A DNA stretch of 64,000 nucleotides, taken from assembly GCA_009779855.1 (NCBI GenBank), contig WRBC01000002.1, positions 62,001-126,000 on the forward strand, in the 5' to 3' direction. This document shows positions 1 to 9,725 of the stretch, piece after piece. Source of the stretch: Coriobacteriia bacterium (GTDB taxonomy: Bacteria; Actinomycetota; Coriobacteriia; WRKU01; WQUG01). Position numbers and translations under genes: made by a program. How positions within the stretch are numbered: the first letter of the stretch is position 1; every line of letters starts with the position of its first letter. Below the pieces are notes generated by a model. It ran no database searches. It had not been told where the DNA came from and was given only the letters and a program-made list of their open reading frames with translations.

Positions 1-3
1 CAG

Positions 4-897
4 ATGATTAAAGCGAATAAAAAAGAGGTTATCACTTTTAGCGAGTACAGTAGTAAAGGGGCCCGTAGGGTAGAGGCAGTTGTGCGTATCTTTACAGCTG
101 CATGCTGCATTTCTGTTATGGCACTTGTTGTGTTTTTACTGGGTTACTTGTTTATACAGGGGATAGGATCCATTTCATGGTCCTTCATCTTTGACTCGCC
201 ACAGGATCGTATGACTGCTGGTGGTATTTGGCCAGCTATTGTAGGAACATTATGGTTAATTTTGCTGGTAAGTGCGTTTGCTCTGCCCGTAGGCATTGCA
301 ACAGGCATTTACTTGGCTGAAATTGCGAAACAAAATAAGCCAGTGCGCGTGCTACGTGTTGCAATTGCGAATATGGCAGGTGTTCCTTCAGTCGTGTATG
401 GACTTTTTGGATTTGCAGCTTTCTCGCTTGCATTTGGCTTTGGAAAATCTTTGCTGGCTATGGGACTTACCTTAGCTTGTGTGACGTTGCCTGTTGTAAT
501 AACAGCAACTGAGGAAGCCCTGAAGCAGATTCCTAAAGAGCAACGCCAAGCTGCAATGGCACTGGGCTGCACGCGTGCACGAACGCTGGGAAAGATCGTT
601 TTACCCACGGCACTGCCAGGCATCATCACAGGAGCCATTTTGGGTCTATCGCGCGCCGCAGGGGAGACCGCACCGATACTATTCACAGGTGTAGCCTTTT
701 TTGCTCCTGTGGCAACAGATGTCACGCAGCCATCGATGGCTTTGCCTTATCACCTTTACATCATGGCGACTCAACCTACAACGCCAGCACCACACATTGT
801 GTGGGGAACTGCGCTGGTACTAACGGGCATGCTCAGTATTACAAACGCCGCTATTGCAATGTGGCGATCAGCTAAAAGGAGAAAACTTCAATGGTAG
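4..897 (+). CDS. pstA: Phosphate ABC transporter permease PstA
   Basis: One of the two membrane permeases of the high-affinity phosphate importer PstSCAB. The 297-residue product has a hydrophobic segment near residues 29-55 and a run of further membrane segments from about residue 75 to the end. The EAA-type cytoplasmic loop that contacts the ATPase is visible around residues 180-215 (AAMALGCTRARTLGKIVLP), followed by GAILGLSRAAGETAPI, which is typical of PstA. The window opens just before the start codon, so pstC and pstS presumably lie upstream. The end overlaps pstB by 7 bp, which indicates translational coupling. The length is normal for the family. Confidence 0.95.
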   Translation: MIKANKKEVITFSEYSSKGARRVEAVVRIFTAACCISVMALVVFLLGYLFIQGIGSISWSFIFDSPQDRMTAGGIWPAIVGTLWLILLVSAFALPVGIATGIYLAEIAKQNKPVRVLRVAIANMAGVPSVVYGLFGFAAFSLAFGFGKSLLAMGLTLACVTLPVVITATEEALKQIPKEQRQAAMALGCTRARTLGKIVLPTALPGIITGAILGLSRAAGETAPILFTGVAFFAPVATDVTQPSMALPYHLYIMATQPTTPAPHIVWGTALVLTGMLSITNAAIAMWRSAKRRKLQW

Positions 898-1724
898 CAA
901 CACCTGCGACTACAAAGACACAATTTACGACATCAGAGACAGCGAGGAAATCTGCTGCAAGCTTCGATCTGCAAGACGTTTCGGTCTCTTATGGCAACGA
1001 AAAGGCTTTAGAGGGTGTCAGTTTTTATATTGAACCCCTTAGAGTAACGGCACTTATTGGACCATCGGGCTGCGGAAAATCTACGCTGTTACGTTGTTTT
1101 AATCGTATGAATGATGCGATTGATAATGTGTCAGTCGAGGGACTTATTGCTCTTAATGGTCAAGACATTTATGCCAAGGCAGTAGACCCTGTGTCTTTGC
1201 GTATGTATGTGGGGCAAGTGTTTCAGCGCCCTAATCCCTTTCCGCTGTCAATATATGACAACGTCGCCTTTGGACCACGAACCCAGGGCGTTCGTAAGCG
1301 TGAGGATCTGGACGAGATCGTAATTGATAGCTTAAAAAAGGCAGCACTTTATGATGAGGTAAAAAATAGTCTGAAGAAGCATGCCTTTGAACTGTCGGGT
1401 GGTCAGCAGCAACGTCTTTGTATTGCACGTGCTTTGGCAACGAAGCCAGGTGTTTTGTTGATGGATGAGCCCTGTAGTGCCCTAGACCCCATATCAACAG
1501 GCATGATTGAGGATACTGTTCTTCAATTAAAAGAAAATATGACTATCGTGATGGTGACTCATAACATGCAGCAAGCAGCAAGAATCAGCGATACCACGGC
1601 TTTCCTGTTAAGAGAATCTATAGAAGAGCCCGCTGGTTTGGTAGAAGTAACTGACACCACAACAATGTTTACTCAGCCGCGCGACAAGCGAACTGAGAAC
1701 TACATTACTGGTCGTTTTGGCTAG
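891..1724 (+). CDS. pstB: Phosphate ABC transporter ATP-binding protein PstB
   Basis: ATPase of the phosphate importer. The 277-residue protein has a non-conserved N-terminus of about 25 residues. It then shows Walker A (GPSGCGKST, about residue 57), the phosphate-family stretch LRMYVGQVFQRPNPFPLSIYD, the signature [15 protein letters not shown], Walker B (VLLMDEP) and the H-loop (MVTHNM). The start lies inside the end of pstA (7-bp overlap). No phoU follows: the next gene is a TDT-family carrier, so the usual pst-phoU linkage is broken here. A weak hairpin follows the stop. Confidence 0.96.
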   Translation: MVATPATTKTQFTTSETARKSAASFDLQDVSVSYGNEKALEGVSFYIEPLRVTALIGPSGCGKSTLLRCFNRMNDAIDNVSVEGLIALNGQDIYAKAVDPVSLRMYVGQVFQRPNPFPLSIYDNVAFGPRTQGVRKREDLDEIVIDSLKKAALYDEVKNSLKKHAFELSGGQQQRLCIARALATKPGVLLMDEPCSALDPISTGMIEDTVLQLKENMTIVMVTHNMQQAARISDTTAFLLRESIEEPAGLVEVTDTTTMFTQPRDKRTENYITGRFG

Positions 1725-1732
1725 GAGTCCTT

Positions 1733-1758
1733 CTGGGTGACGCGTTTATGTTACCCAG
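1733..1758 (+). terminator. Hairpin after pstB, possible weak terminator
   Basis: A 10-bp stem (CTGGGTGACG with TGTTACCCAG, two G-U pairs) closes a 6-nt loop, 9 nt after the pstB stop. No clear T-run follows, so it may be an mRNA-stabilising or partly terminating structure rather than an efficient intrinsic terminator. Confidence 0.4.
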
Positions 1759-1820
1759 GCCTTTCCAGTCTGCGTTATCCAGAGCATTCTTGACGCTGGA
1801 TATGGAGTACACTGTGGTAC

Positions 1821-2786
1821 ATGAATTTCTTCAAGTCCATACCTCTTGGTGTTAGTGGTGTTGCCCTGGCCTGTGCCGGACTGGGTAATCTAATTGCCTA
1901 TCAGGGTGGACTAGTGTCTGAACCGGCAAGTAAGTACCTGCGTTATGGTCTTGGGTTCATTGCCTTGTTTGCTCTGGTCCTTCTAGTTGCGCGCATTATT
2001 GCTGATCCGCACGGAGTAATCAAAGACCTAGAGAGCCCGGTAGTTTTAAGTATGATGCCAGCCTCGACTATGGCGACCATACTGCTTACCATTTATTTGA
2101 TACCTTATGCACCAGTGGTGGCAAAAATTATTTGGGGCGCTGCTGCCGTAATTCAGGTTTGTATCATGGCAGTTTTTGCTGTTCGGCACGTCCTAGATTT
2201 CCAGTTAGTCAAGGTCTATCCTAGTTGGTTTGTTGCTACAGTAGGTATTCAAGCAATCGCCATTGCCAGTCCTTACATGGGTGCCCTTCCGGTTGGGCAG
2301 GCGGCCTTTTGGCTGGGATTCATGTCCTATTTTTGTGTGCTTGCCTTAGTTATTATTCGCTATGTGAAACATCGGCCCTTGCCTGAAAAGTATCGTCCGA
2401 CCATCATGGTGTTAACTGCCCCCATAGGAATCTGTATTGTTGGTTATGTGTCGGTATTTCCACAGCCAAACGTTACACTACTTTCGTTTATGATGATTGT
2501 GGGGGCATTTAGTTACCTGATTGCCCTAGTGGCACTGCCAGGACTTATACGGCTACCTTTCTATCCGTCGCATGCTGCCCTGGGCTTTCCTATGGTAGTG
2601 AGTGCGTTTGCCTTTAAGCGCGGGGGTGAGATTCTTATCACGCAGGGCTATTTGGCGGGGGTAGCTGCAAAGATAATGACGGCTATTGTATACATTGCAG
2701 AACTGTTTGCAATAGTCATAGTATGTTTTGTTATAGCGCGTTATACTAACTATTTGTACACTCAACTAAGAAAGGGTCTTTCATGA
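1821..2786 (+). CDS. TDT-family (TehA/SLAC1-like) carrier
   Basis: A 321-residue integral membrane protein made almost entirely of about ten hydrophobic helices. The opening (IPLGVSGVALACAGLGNL) and the SMMPASTMATILL segment fit the tellurite-resistance/dicarboxylate transporter (TDT) family, which includes TehA, C4-dicarboxylate exporters and SLAC1 anion channels. Family membership is reasonably clear; the substrate (organic anion, sulfite, tellurite or another anion) is not readable from sequence. The last 4 bp (ATGA) overlap the next gene, so a lipoprotein is co-translated with it. Confidence 0.8.
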   Translation: MNFFKSIPLGVSGVALACAGLGNLIAYQGGLVSEPASKYLRYGLGFIALFALVLLVARIIADPHGVIKDLESPVVLSMMPASTMATILLTIYLIPYAPVVAKIIWGAAAVIQVCIMAVFAVRHVLDFQLVKVYPSWFVATVGIQAIAIASPYMGALPVGQAAFWLGFMSYFCVLALVIIRYVKHRPLPEKYRPTIMVLTAPIGICIVGYVSVFPQPNVTLLSFMMIVGAFSYLIALVALPGLIRLPFYPSHAALGFPMVVSAFAFKRGGEILITQGYLAGVAAKIMTAIVYIAELFAIVIVCFVIARYTNYLYTQLRKGLS

Positions 2787-3610
2787 GCAGAGGTGCATTA
2801 CTTAGAACAATCCTTGGGGTAGCACTTTGCTTTGTACTTGCCTTTGCTTTAGGGGCCTGCGCTACAACTTCTGAAACAGAAGAAGAGTACGAGCCTGGTT
2901 ATGACGAAGGAACAATCGCAACAGAGGTAAGCACTTTGCCTCCGATAAAGATTGCTGCCCTAGAATCTGATGACTTGCTTCCCCTAAAAGTTGCGCAAAC
3001 GGAGGGCCTTCTTGAAATTAGAGGGCTGGTCGTAGAGGTACTTATCTTTGAAACTGTTGAGGAAAAGCACGCAGCCTTTTCTGACGCTAGAGTAGATGCT
3101 TTGATTTCCGACATGGTTGATTTGGCCTTGCTGTCAAATGATGACTTGACTGTGTATGCTGTGGCAGTAACACAGAATCTTACCGATGAGCAAATAAATG
3201 CTTCTTCAGAAGCAACTAACACACTTCACGGGACGCTTTTTGAAATCCCTGACGAATTTGTTTCACAAAGAGTTCTCGCCTTTAGTCATGATTTCTTGCT
3301 GGGAAACACGGCATCGGGGGAGGACACCGCTCCAGAGGCTTCAGCGGAGGCAATTAATACCCTAATCGGTGCCTTGGCTCAGGCAGTGGGTCAGGTTAAT
3401 ACTGCTTCACACGCTTATGTGGATCTTTACCTAGAGCAGGGGGTAGCTGCTCAATATCTTTACGATGAGCCAACCTTGCCAACGTATCCATTTCCTGAAA
3501 TCCCTGACAGGGAAGAGGGCGAAGCACTTTTAAGATGGCTCTTAGAAAACGATAAACTGCAAAGAGCAATTAACTATGATGACCTTATCTTCGTTCCTAT
3601 TGCTCCGTGA
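2783..3610 (+). CDS. NMT1/SsuA-like substrate-binding lipoprotein
   Basis: A 275-residue lipoprotein. A signal peptide (about residues 1-24) ends in a lipobox (LGAC, acylated Cys at about residue 26), followed by an acidic linker and a fold reading like the NMT1/SsuA/TauA periplasmic-binding family. PPIKIAALESDDLLPLKVAQTEGLL resembles the usual first strand and helix of that family, and VDALISDMVDLALL the middle of the first lobe. It overlaps the upstream carrier by 4 bp. No ABC permease or ATPase accompanies it, so it either serves the carrier or has a sensing role. Substrate unknown. Confidence 0.7.
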   Translation: MSRGALLRTILGVALCFVLAFALGACATTSETEEEYEPGYDEGTIATEVSTLPPIKIAALESDDLLPLKVAQTEGLLEIRGLVVEVLIFETVEEKHAAFSDARVDALISDMVDLALLSNDDLTVYAVAVTQNLTDEQINASSEATNTLHGTLFEIPDEFVSQRVLAFSHDFLLGNTASGEDTAPEASAEAINTLIGALAQAVGQVNTASHAYVDLYLEQGVAAQYLYDEPTLPTYPFPEIPDREEGEALLRWLLENDKLQRAINYDDLIFVPIAP

Positions 3611-3738
3611 TTTGGATGACAGCACCGCAGTTGCGGAGCACATGAATTTCACGTAAGCCCTTGCACTATGAGGCCACAGTGCCGTATACTTTGTACTGCT
3701 CTTATTGACCACCTTTAAAAGGGTGATAAGGCAAATAT

Positions 3739-3813
3739 TCCTCGGTAGCTCAACGGCAGAGCATCCGGCTGTTAACCGGAGGGTTGCTGGTTCGAATCCA
3801 GCCCGGGGAGCCA
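3739..3813 (+). tRNA. tRNA-Asn (GTT)
   Basis: Cloverleaf built by eye: acceptor arms TCCTCGG/CCGGGGA (7 bp, one G-U pair), a D-arm GCTC/GAGC, an anticodon arm CCGGC-TGTTAAC-CGG region with anticodon GTT, and a T-arm GCTGG-TTCGAAT-CCAGC. The discriminator is G and the CCA is encoded. It is a single gene between the lipoprotein and the ABC-F gene and is followed at once by a terminator hairpin. Confidence 0.96.
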
Positions 3814-3824
3814 TAAAAAACATG

Positions 3825-3860
3825 CAGGTCAGGAACATGTGTTCTGGCCTGTTTTCTTTT
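3825..3860 (+). terminator. Intrinsic terminator of tRNA-Asn
   Basis: A stem of about 10 bp (CAGGTCAGGA with TTCTGGCCTG, G-U pairs) with a short loop, followed by TTTTCTTTT. It starts 12 nt after the tRNA CCA end. Confidence 0.8.
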
Positions 3861-3940
3861 GCAAGTAGCACTCTTCCTGCGAATCTGTCGTGGCCTCCCG
3901 CGAATCCTGCTCTATTCATTAGTGCGATAATAACTACGCT

Positions 3941-6043
3941 ATGATTTTGACTTTAAGTGATATATCTAAAATCTTTGGTGAGCGTGTGCTCTTCAAAGAT
4001 GTTAACCTGCGAGTTCTCGCGGGAGACCGCATAGCTCTTATCGGTCCCAATGGCGCGGGCAAGACAACGCTCATGGAAATAATTGCAGGTGCTGCTGATG
4101 CCGATGAAGGACGCGTGATTTTTGGCAAGGATGTGCGCATTGGCTACCTGGAACAGGAAGCCATCGAGATGTCAGGGCACAGTGTCCTTGACGAAGTTAT
4201 GAGTGCTGCAGCAAGCTTGAAAGATCTTGAGCGGCGTATCAAAGTGCTTGAGGTCGAGATGGCAGCAGCGACTGAAGGAGGCTCAGAGCAAGCACAGCTT
4301 CTTTCAGAGTATGCCCATTTGGTGGAACGCTTTGAAGTTAAGGGTGGCTGGGATACTGAACATCAGGCCCGCGCCTTATTAGGTGGACTGGGCTTCAAGT
4401 CTCAGGACGCAGAGCAGCGCGATGCTGGGGAGTTTAGTGGTGGCTGGCAAATGCGCATTGCTCTGGCAAAATTGCTTTTGCGCCAACCTGATCTGCTGTT
4501 GCTAGATGAGCCTACAAACCATTTGGATCTTGCTAGCGTCACCTGGCTAGAAGGATTCTTGCGTAGCTATAAAGGTGCCCTGCTGATGGTTAGTCATGAC
4601 CGTGCTTTTATGAATGGCGTTGTAACCCGCGTGGAAGAGATTTTTAACAAGACGCTCCATCACTACAGTGGCAACTATGACTATTATGAAAAAGAACGTA
4701 TATTACGCATTGAACAGCTGAAAGAAAAGCGTGCTACTCAGGAAAAAGAGATGGCACACATGCAGACCTTTGTGGATCGTTTTCGTTACAAGAATACAAA
4801 AGCAGTTGCTGCTCAAGACCGCGTACGTCGCATAGAAAAGATTAAGGAAGAACTAGTAGAAATTCCACCAGAAGCGCCAAGGCTACGTTTTAAATTTAAG
4901 CAGCCTCCTCGTACAGGGGATATGGTGATCGAGCTCTCCAATATCTCTAAATCTTACGGAGACCTGCAAGTTTATGACGGACTAGACTTTGCCCTTTACC
5001 GGGGCGAGAAGGTTGCGCTTGTCGGTCCAAACGGTGCCGGAAAATCAACGTTACTTAAATTGCTTGCTGATGCAATCCAGCCTAATAGTGGGACACGTAA
5101 ATTAGGCGTTCATGTGAGCTCCAGTTATTTCGCACAACATCAGTTAGAGGAATTGAATCTAAGCAACACGGTGTTTCAGGAAGTAGACGACGTAGCTCCT
5201 GGCTGGACTCATGGTGAGGTGCGCGGACTATTGGGTGCCTTCCTTTTTAATGGTGATGATGTTCACAAAAAAGTGTCGGTTCTTTCTGGTGGGGAGCGTG
5301 GTCGCCTTGCCCTAGCAAAGATGCTTATAGAGCCCACACCCTTACTGTGCTTGGATGAGCCTACAAATCACTTGGATATCACCAGTGCAGACGTATTAGA
5401 GCAGGCCCTGCAGCGCTTCGAGGGAACCCTTGCCTTGATTACGCACGACCGCCACCTAATTCGTGCAGTTGCTAACAAAATAGTTGAGGTTGACCAGGGT
5501 CGTGTCACTGTCTATGACGGAGACTACGATTATTATCTTTGGAAGAAGGATCAGCAGAAAGAAAGTTCTGGCAACGAAGCGGGAATTGCTCGCTTAGAAA
5601 CCGTAGATTTAAGTTCCGCTGAAGACTCCTTAGATTCTTTGAAGGATTCCCTCGATTTACCTCAAAACTCTGGAGCAAAAGCTTCCAAGCCCGCTTCTGC
5701 TGGAATGCTAAGCAGTGATACTTTTCATTCAGTTCCAGTACGGAAGACCAAAGAGCAAAAGCGTGCGGAGGCAGAGGCTCGCAACGCTTTCTACCGAAAA
5801 ACGAAGAGCCTACAAAAGCAACTTGATAGTTCTGAAGCGGCCATTGAAGCTATGAGTCAGCGCATGGATGAACTTACTCAACTGATGGCTGATGAAGAGT
5901 TTTATGTACAGCAGGATAAGTTTCAGGAGGCAGTAACAGAATACGGTGACCTAAAGAAAGATTTGGCTGTTCAAGAAGAGCTGTGGTTGACTGCGTCTGA
6001 ACGTCTTGCAGACATTGCTGTTGAAAGTGGGATTGAGCTATGA
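3941..6043 (+). CDS. ABC-F family ATPase (Uup/YheS-like)
   Basis: A 700-residue soluble protein with two ABC domains and no membrane segment. The first domain has Walker [10 protein letters not shown] (about residue 36), signature [13 protein letters not shown] and Walker [13 protein letters not shown]; the second has GPNGAGKST (about 364), [13 protein letters not shown] and [12 protein letters not shown]. Between them lies the charged P-site-tRNA-interaction linker (about residues 245-300). A C-terminal charged coiled coil (about 600-690) is of the Uup/YheS/YdiF kind. ABC-F proteins act on the ribosome, relieving stalls or giving antibiotic resistance; which applies here cannot be told. The start has no Shine-Dalgarno; GATAAT ends 9 nt before the ATG, suggesting a leaderless mRNA. 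Confidence 0.92.
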   Translation: MILTLSDISKIFGERVLFKDVNLRVLAGDRIALIGPNGAGKTTLMEIIAGAADADEGRVIFGKDVRIGYLEQEAIEMSGHSVLDEVMSAAASLKDLERRIKVLEVEMAAATEGGSEQAQLLSEYAHLVERFEVKGGWDTEHQARALLGGLGFKSQDAEQRDAGEFSGGWQMRIALAKLLLRQPDLLLLDEPTNHLDLASVTWLEGFLRSYKGALLMVSHDRAFMNGVVTRVEEIFNKTLHHYSGNYDYYEKERILRIEQLKEKRATQEKEMAHMQTFVDRFRYKNTKAVAAQDRVRRIEKIKEELVEIPPEAPRLRFKFKQPPRTGDMVIELSNISKSYGDLQVYDGLDFALYRGEKVALVGPNGAGKSTLLKLLADAIQPNSGTRKLGVHVSSSYFAQHQLEELNLSNTVFQEVDDVAPGWTHGEVRGLLGAFLFNGDDVHKKVSVLSGGERGRLALAKMLIEPTPLLCLDEPTNHLDITSADVLEQALQRFEGTLALITHDRHLIRAVANKIVEVDQGRVTVYDGDYDYYLWKKDQQKESSGNEAGIARLETVDLSSAEDSLDSLKDSLDLPQNSGAKASKPASAGMLSSDTFHSVPVRKTKEQKRAEAEARNAFYRKTKSLQKQLDSSEAAIEAMSQRMDELTQLMADEEFYVQQDKFQEAVTEYGDLKKDLAVQEELWLTASERLADIAVESGIEL

Positions 6044-7221
6044 GTAGACGCGTCATAGTAATAATTCTCGACAGCCTGGGGATGGGGGCGCTACCTGATG
6101 CTGCAGATTATGGTGATGTGGGTGCAGCGACCTTGCCTAACCTTGCGCGAGTTTGTAAGGATTTAAGTCTGCCTACCCTGCAAAGCCTTGGAATAGGAAA
6201 CATTGTTCCTCTTGAGGGATTAGATCCTGTGGATGAGCCTCTTGCAATTGTAGGCAGGCTTTCTACGAGCTCAAAGGGAAAAGATACGATTACGGGTCAC
6301 TGGGAACTAATGGGGGTCGTATCGGAACAGGCTTTTCCGCTCTACCCAGAAGGATTTCCGCCAGAGCTTATGGACGCTTTTACAAAGTTAACAGGTTATG
6401 GCTGGCTAGGAAATTATCCTGCTAGTGGAACTGAAATCATACGTCAGTTGGGTCCAGAACATATGCTGACAGGCAACCCAATTATCTATACATCAGGTGA
6501 CAGTGTTTTTCAGGTTGCTGCGCATATGGATATTATTCCTCTAGAAGAGCTTTATCGTATCTGCCAGGTAACACGTAGCGAGATTCTTGTAGGTAAGCAT
6601 GCCTGCGCACGGGTAATCGCCCGCCCTTTCATTGGTAGTGAAGAGGCAGGCTTTACACGCACAGCAGACAGGCATGATTACGCACTTTCGCCTCCTGTAC
6701 CTACTGCCCTTGATTGTCTGCACCAGGCAGGCATTCAGACGCTGTGCATCGGCAAGATTAGCGATATATTCAATGGAAATGGTGTCAGTGTCAGCTGGCC
6801 AACTAAGTCAAATACAGAAGGTATGCAGATGCTGGTTCGTGCACTCTTAGAGACTGCAGGCAATGATAAGGGCAGCTTTATTTTTGCAAACCTTGTCGAC
6901 TTTGACATGCTTTGGGGACACAGGCGAGATTCACAGGGTTATGCTCATGGCCTAGAGGAGTTTGACCAGTGGCTTGCAACATTTCTTCCTAAATTGGCGC
7001 GTGAAGATTTGCTCATAATAACAGCAGATCATGGTTGTGATCCGACTTTTTTAGGCACTGACCATACACGAGAGTATGTTCCCCTAATCGTCTATAGCCC
7101 AGACAATAATGGTAGCGTAGACAGTTGGAGTAGTGTGCAGATACATTCTGACCGCGGGACTCATGATCTAACTAAAGTTGCTACAATAGTTGAGGATTAT
7201 TTGCTACAGAAAAATGTGTAG
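6040..7221 (+). CDS. deoB: Phosphopentomutase DeoB
   Basis: Interconverts (deoxy)ribose 1-phosphate and 5-phosphate in nucleoside catabolism; cytosolic, Mn-dependent, alkaline-phosphatase superfamily. The 393-residue length is standard. Metal-site and family motifs are clear: [13 protein letters not shown] at the N-terminus, [15 protein letters not shown] (about residues 80-95), [14 protein letters not shown] (about 285), and [10 protein letters not shown] with [11 protein letters not shown] near the C-terminus. It starts inside the upstream ABC-F stop (ATGA). With upp further downstream it supports nucleoside salvage. Confidence 0.97.
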   Translation: MSRRVIVIILDSLGMGALPDAADYGDVGAATLPNLARVCKDLSLPTLQSLGIGNIVPLEGLDPVDEPLAIVGRLSTSSKGKDTITGHWELMGVVSEQAFPLYPEGFPPELMDAFTKLTGYGWLGNYPASGTEIIRQLGPEHMLTGNPIIYTSGDSVFQVAAHMDIIPLEELYRICQVTRSEILVGKHACARVIARPFIGSEEAGFTRTADRHDYALSPPVPTALDCLHQAGIQTLCIGKISDIFNGNGVSVSWPTKSNTEGMQMLVRALLETAGNDKGSFIFANLVDFDMLWGHRRDSQGYAHGLEEFDQWLATFLPKLAREDLLIITADHGCDPTFLGTDHTREYVPLIVYSPDNNGSVDSWSSVQIHSDRGTHDLTKVATIVEDYLLQKNV

Positions 7222-7248
7222 CATTATGCAGCAAACGGAGGAATTGCC

Positions 7249-8031
7249 TTGGATATCATGAATAACCTAGCATCAGTGAATCTGGTGACTATTTTAACCA
7301 TCTTGTTTGGCTTTTTGCTGGTCATACCCGCACTTACCCTGCACGAATGGGCGCATGCATGGATGGCTAACAGATTGGGTGATCCGACGGCTCGTATGCT
7401 GGGGCGCATGAGTATTAACCCCATTCGTCACATTGATCCTGTGGGCACTGTTCTTGTGCCACTGGGGCTTCTTATATTCACCACGATGTTTACAGGAATA
7501 CCTTTTACCTTCGGATGGGCAAAGCCAGTTCCCTTCAACCCTCGCTATCTAAAGGATCCGAAGCGTGACACTGCCTTGATAGGGATTGCAGGCCCTGCGA
7601 TGAACGTGTTTTTGGCAGTTGGAGCATCGCTTATCCTGCTATTGCTTGTTTTGGTCGCACCGAACCTCATCTTTAACACGGCTCTACAGACGCCGTGGGG
7701 AGCCTCTGTCTTGACAGGGCTGGGGGCATCAATCGGGCTTTTCGCTTATATAAATCTTGTGTTGTGTTTCTTTAACTTGCTGCCCATCCCTCCCTTTGAT
7801 GGTTCGCGCATTGTGCAAAAGTTTTTAACGGGCAACGCACGCCACTATTATGCTCGACTTGAGCAGTATGGTATGTTCATCGTTTTGGGATTAATATTTA
7901 TTCCTAGTATGCTTTTTGGCGTAAGTATAATAGGTCTGTATTTCAGTGTCACAGCGCAGCCTATATTTCAATTGCTGACAACAATTGAGGCAAGAACCCT
8001 ATTCATATCGCTGACTGCCCTGCTTGGCTAG
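7249..8031 (+). CDS. Site-2 protease family (M50) membrane metallopeptidase
   Basis: A 260-residue polytopic protein. The zinc-binding HExxH motif is present (LHEWAHAW, about residue 28), together with a membrane-embedded NLLPIPPFDGSRI motif (about residue 178) that carries the third metal ligand Asp, as in compact bacterial M50 proteases. There is no PDZ domain, so this is the minimal YwhC/FtsH-independent-type subfamily rather than RseP. Start TTG at 7249 is chosen because GGAGG lies 7 nt upstream. Substrate unknown. Confidence 0.88.
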   Translation: MDIMNNLASVNLVTILTILFGFLLVIPALTLHEWAHAWMANRLGDPTARMLGRMSINPIRHIDPVGTVLVPLGLLIFTTMFTGIPFTFGWAKPVPFNPRYLKDPKRDTALIGIAGPAMNVFLAVGASLILLLLVLVAPNLIFNTALQTPWGASVLTGLGASIGLFAYINLVLCFFNLLPIPPFDGSRIVQKFLTGNARHYYARLEQYGMFIVLGLIFIPSMLFGVSIIGLYFSVTAQPIFQLLTTIEARTLFISLTALLG

Positions 8032-8100
8032 GGTCAAACAGTAACTGATCAAGCTTCTAAGTTATTTTGATTTTTGTAGCCGACTAGAGGAGTGTTCCCT

Positions 8101-8739
8101 ATGAGTTCTTTGAAAGTAGTATTGTTTAACGGTAGTCCAAAGCAAAAGGGCACGACTGCCCGTGCACTTGCAGAAATTGCAAAGGAGCTTGAGGCCGCTG
8201 ATGTTAAAACGCAGACTCTGCAATTGGGTACAAATCCTGTTCATGGATGCATCGCCTGCGGCCAATGCTGGAAAAACGGAGGTACGTGTCGTTACACTGA
8301 CGACATTTGCAATGAGCTAATCTCGACTGCTGAAACTGCAGATGGCTTTATTTTTGGGTCACCTGTTTATTTTGCAGGAGCCAACGGGGCCATGTGCTCC
8401 ATTTTGGATCGTGCTTTTTATGCGTCTTCGCATTTTACAGGGAAACCAGGTGCAGCCATTGTAGCGTGTCGTCGCGGAGGGGGAAGTGCTGCTTTTGATC
8501 GACTTAATAAATACTTCACCTTTGCCCAGATGCCTGTGGTGAGCAGCAATTATTGGAATATTGCCCATGGAAACAATGCAGCCGAGGCTGAGCAGGACTT
8601 AGAAGGTTTGCAGACTATGCGCGTGCTTGGCCGAAATATGGTGCAGATGCTTAAGCATATTGAGGCAGGAAAGGCCGCTGGCCTAACAATGCCTGCCCCT
8701 TCGGCAGAGGAAAGGGTCTGGACTAACTTCGTCAGATAA
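8101..8739 (+). CDS. Flavodoxin-fold NAD(P)H-dependent oxidoreductase / iron-sulfur flavoprotein
   Basis: A protein of about 212 residues with the flavodoxin-like fold: the N-terminal strand and FMN phosphate loop (VVLFNGSPKQKGTT), the Cys-rich segment GCIACGQCWKNGGTC (about residues 48-62), and the isoalloxazine-contact segment IFGSPVYFAGANG. The Cys spacing matches the iron-sulfur-flavoprotein and multimeric-flavodoxin branch, where the Cys may hold an Fe-S cluster; whether it does here is unknown. ATG 8101 is preferred over the in-frame GTG at 8092 because GAGGAG sits 8 nt before 8101. Confidence 0.85.
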   Translation: MSSLKVVLFNGSPKQKGTTARALAEIAKELEAADVKTQTLQLGTNPVHGCIACGQCWKNGGTCRYTDDICNELISTAETADGFIFGSPVYFAGANGAMCSILDRAFYASSHFTGKPGAAIVACRRGGGSAAFDRLNKYFTFAQMPVVSSNYWNIAHGNNAAEAEQDLEGLQTMRVLGRNMVQMLKHIEAGKAAGLTMPAPSAEERVWTNFVR

Positions 8740-8800
8740 AATAGCATCGACCGCTGAACTATTTCTATAAGTTTAGGAGTGTTTATCAGAGGGAGAAACT

Positions 8801-9673
8801 ATGTGGCGTGGGTATGGTTTTGCCCTGCTTGCTGCCCTGCTTTGGGCTGCTGGTGGGCTTAGTGCGAAATGGCTCGAAATCGATCCAGCGGCGATGGCGG
8901 GCATCCGCTCGATAATCGCTGCTGTTTGTTTAGGGATAGTCTTACTTATATTTAAGCGTGACGCCTTCAAGTTAAAGCAACCAAGGAAAGATATTCCTTT
9001 CCTGCTCATCTTTGGGGTCTTTGGGCAGGCGGCCATGATGTTCACCTATCTAAAATCCATTGCTCATAACCCCGTTGGTGCTGCAATATTAATGCATTAC
9101 TTGGCTCCTGTGGTGTCACTTATAATCGGCGTGCTCTTCTTGCGGCATAAGCCTAAATTGCTTGCAGTTGGAGGAGTAATCCTTGCTGTTATTGGCTGTG
9201 CTTTAGTGGTAGGTATCATTAGTCCAGATGGCATGCATATTACTTCAGTCGGACTGGTATGGGGACTGGCCAGTGCGGTGTTTTTCTCACTCTATGCCGT
9301 TATGGGCGCGCAAGGTAAGGATCGTTTTTCAGCCTTTACGCTGCTTTTTTATGGGATGTCTGTCTCAACAATAGTGTGGCTGATAATCGCTGGACCTAGT
9401 GCAATAGTGACGCCAATCCTTAGTGCAGAGACCACCTTGCCCTTACTGGCCGTAGGCACACTAACAACATTATTGCCCTTCACAGCCTTTCTGTTGGCAC
9501 TACGTTATATTCCTGCAGTTAACGCAGGGATTACTGCTATGGCAGAACCAATTTTGGGCGTTATAGGTGGGGCACTTTTTTTCGCAGAGCTTATAACAGG
9601 CAGCTTTATAGCGGGTGGTATTTTAATTCTTATTGCTATCGCAGCAATTCAAATTAGTGATGCATGGAGCTAA
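8801..9673 (+). CDS. EamA/DMT-superfamily transporter
   Basis: A 290-residue membrane protein with ten predicted helices in two EamA repeats (about residues 1-137 and 145-290), each with the usual pattern. The second repeat shows NAGITAMAEPILGVIGGALFFAE, a hallmark of the drug/metabolite transporter (RhaT/YdcZ-like) group. It is probably an exporter of a metabolite or amino acid; the substrate cannot be read. It stands alone between the flavoprotein and upp. Confidence 0.88.
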   Translation: MWRGYGFALLAALLWAAGGLSAKWLEIDPAAMAGIRSIIAAVCLGIVLLIFKRDAFKLKQPRKDIPFLLIFGVFGQAAMMFTYLKSIAHNPVGAAILMHYLAPVVSLIIGVLFLRHKPKLLAVGGVILAVIGCALVVGIISPDGMHITSVGLVWGLASAVFFSLYAVMGAQGKDRFSAFTLLFYGMSVSTIVWLIIAGPSAIVTPILSAETTLPLLAVGTLTTLLPFTAFLLALRYIPAVNAGITAMAEPILGVIGGALFFAELITGSFIAGGILILIAIAAIQISDAWS

Positions 9674-9725
9674 GGTAAAATGGTATAAGTTATGAATAAG
9701 GGAACTTCAACCAGAAAGGACCATC

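Noticed and set aside
309-725. Minus-strand open frame of 138 codons
   Set aside because: It lies wholly inside pstA in the opposite direction and its translation resembles no family; it is a shadow of the real gene.
3542-3919. Minus-strand open frame of 125 codons over the tRNA region
   Set aside because: It crosses the tRNA-Asn gene and its terminator; the ARAGFEPATLRL-like reading is the known artefact of translating a tRNA T-arm region.
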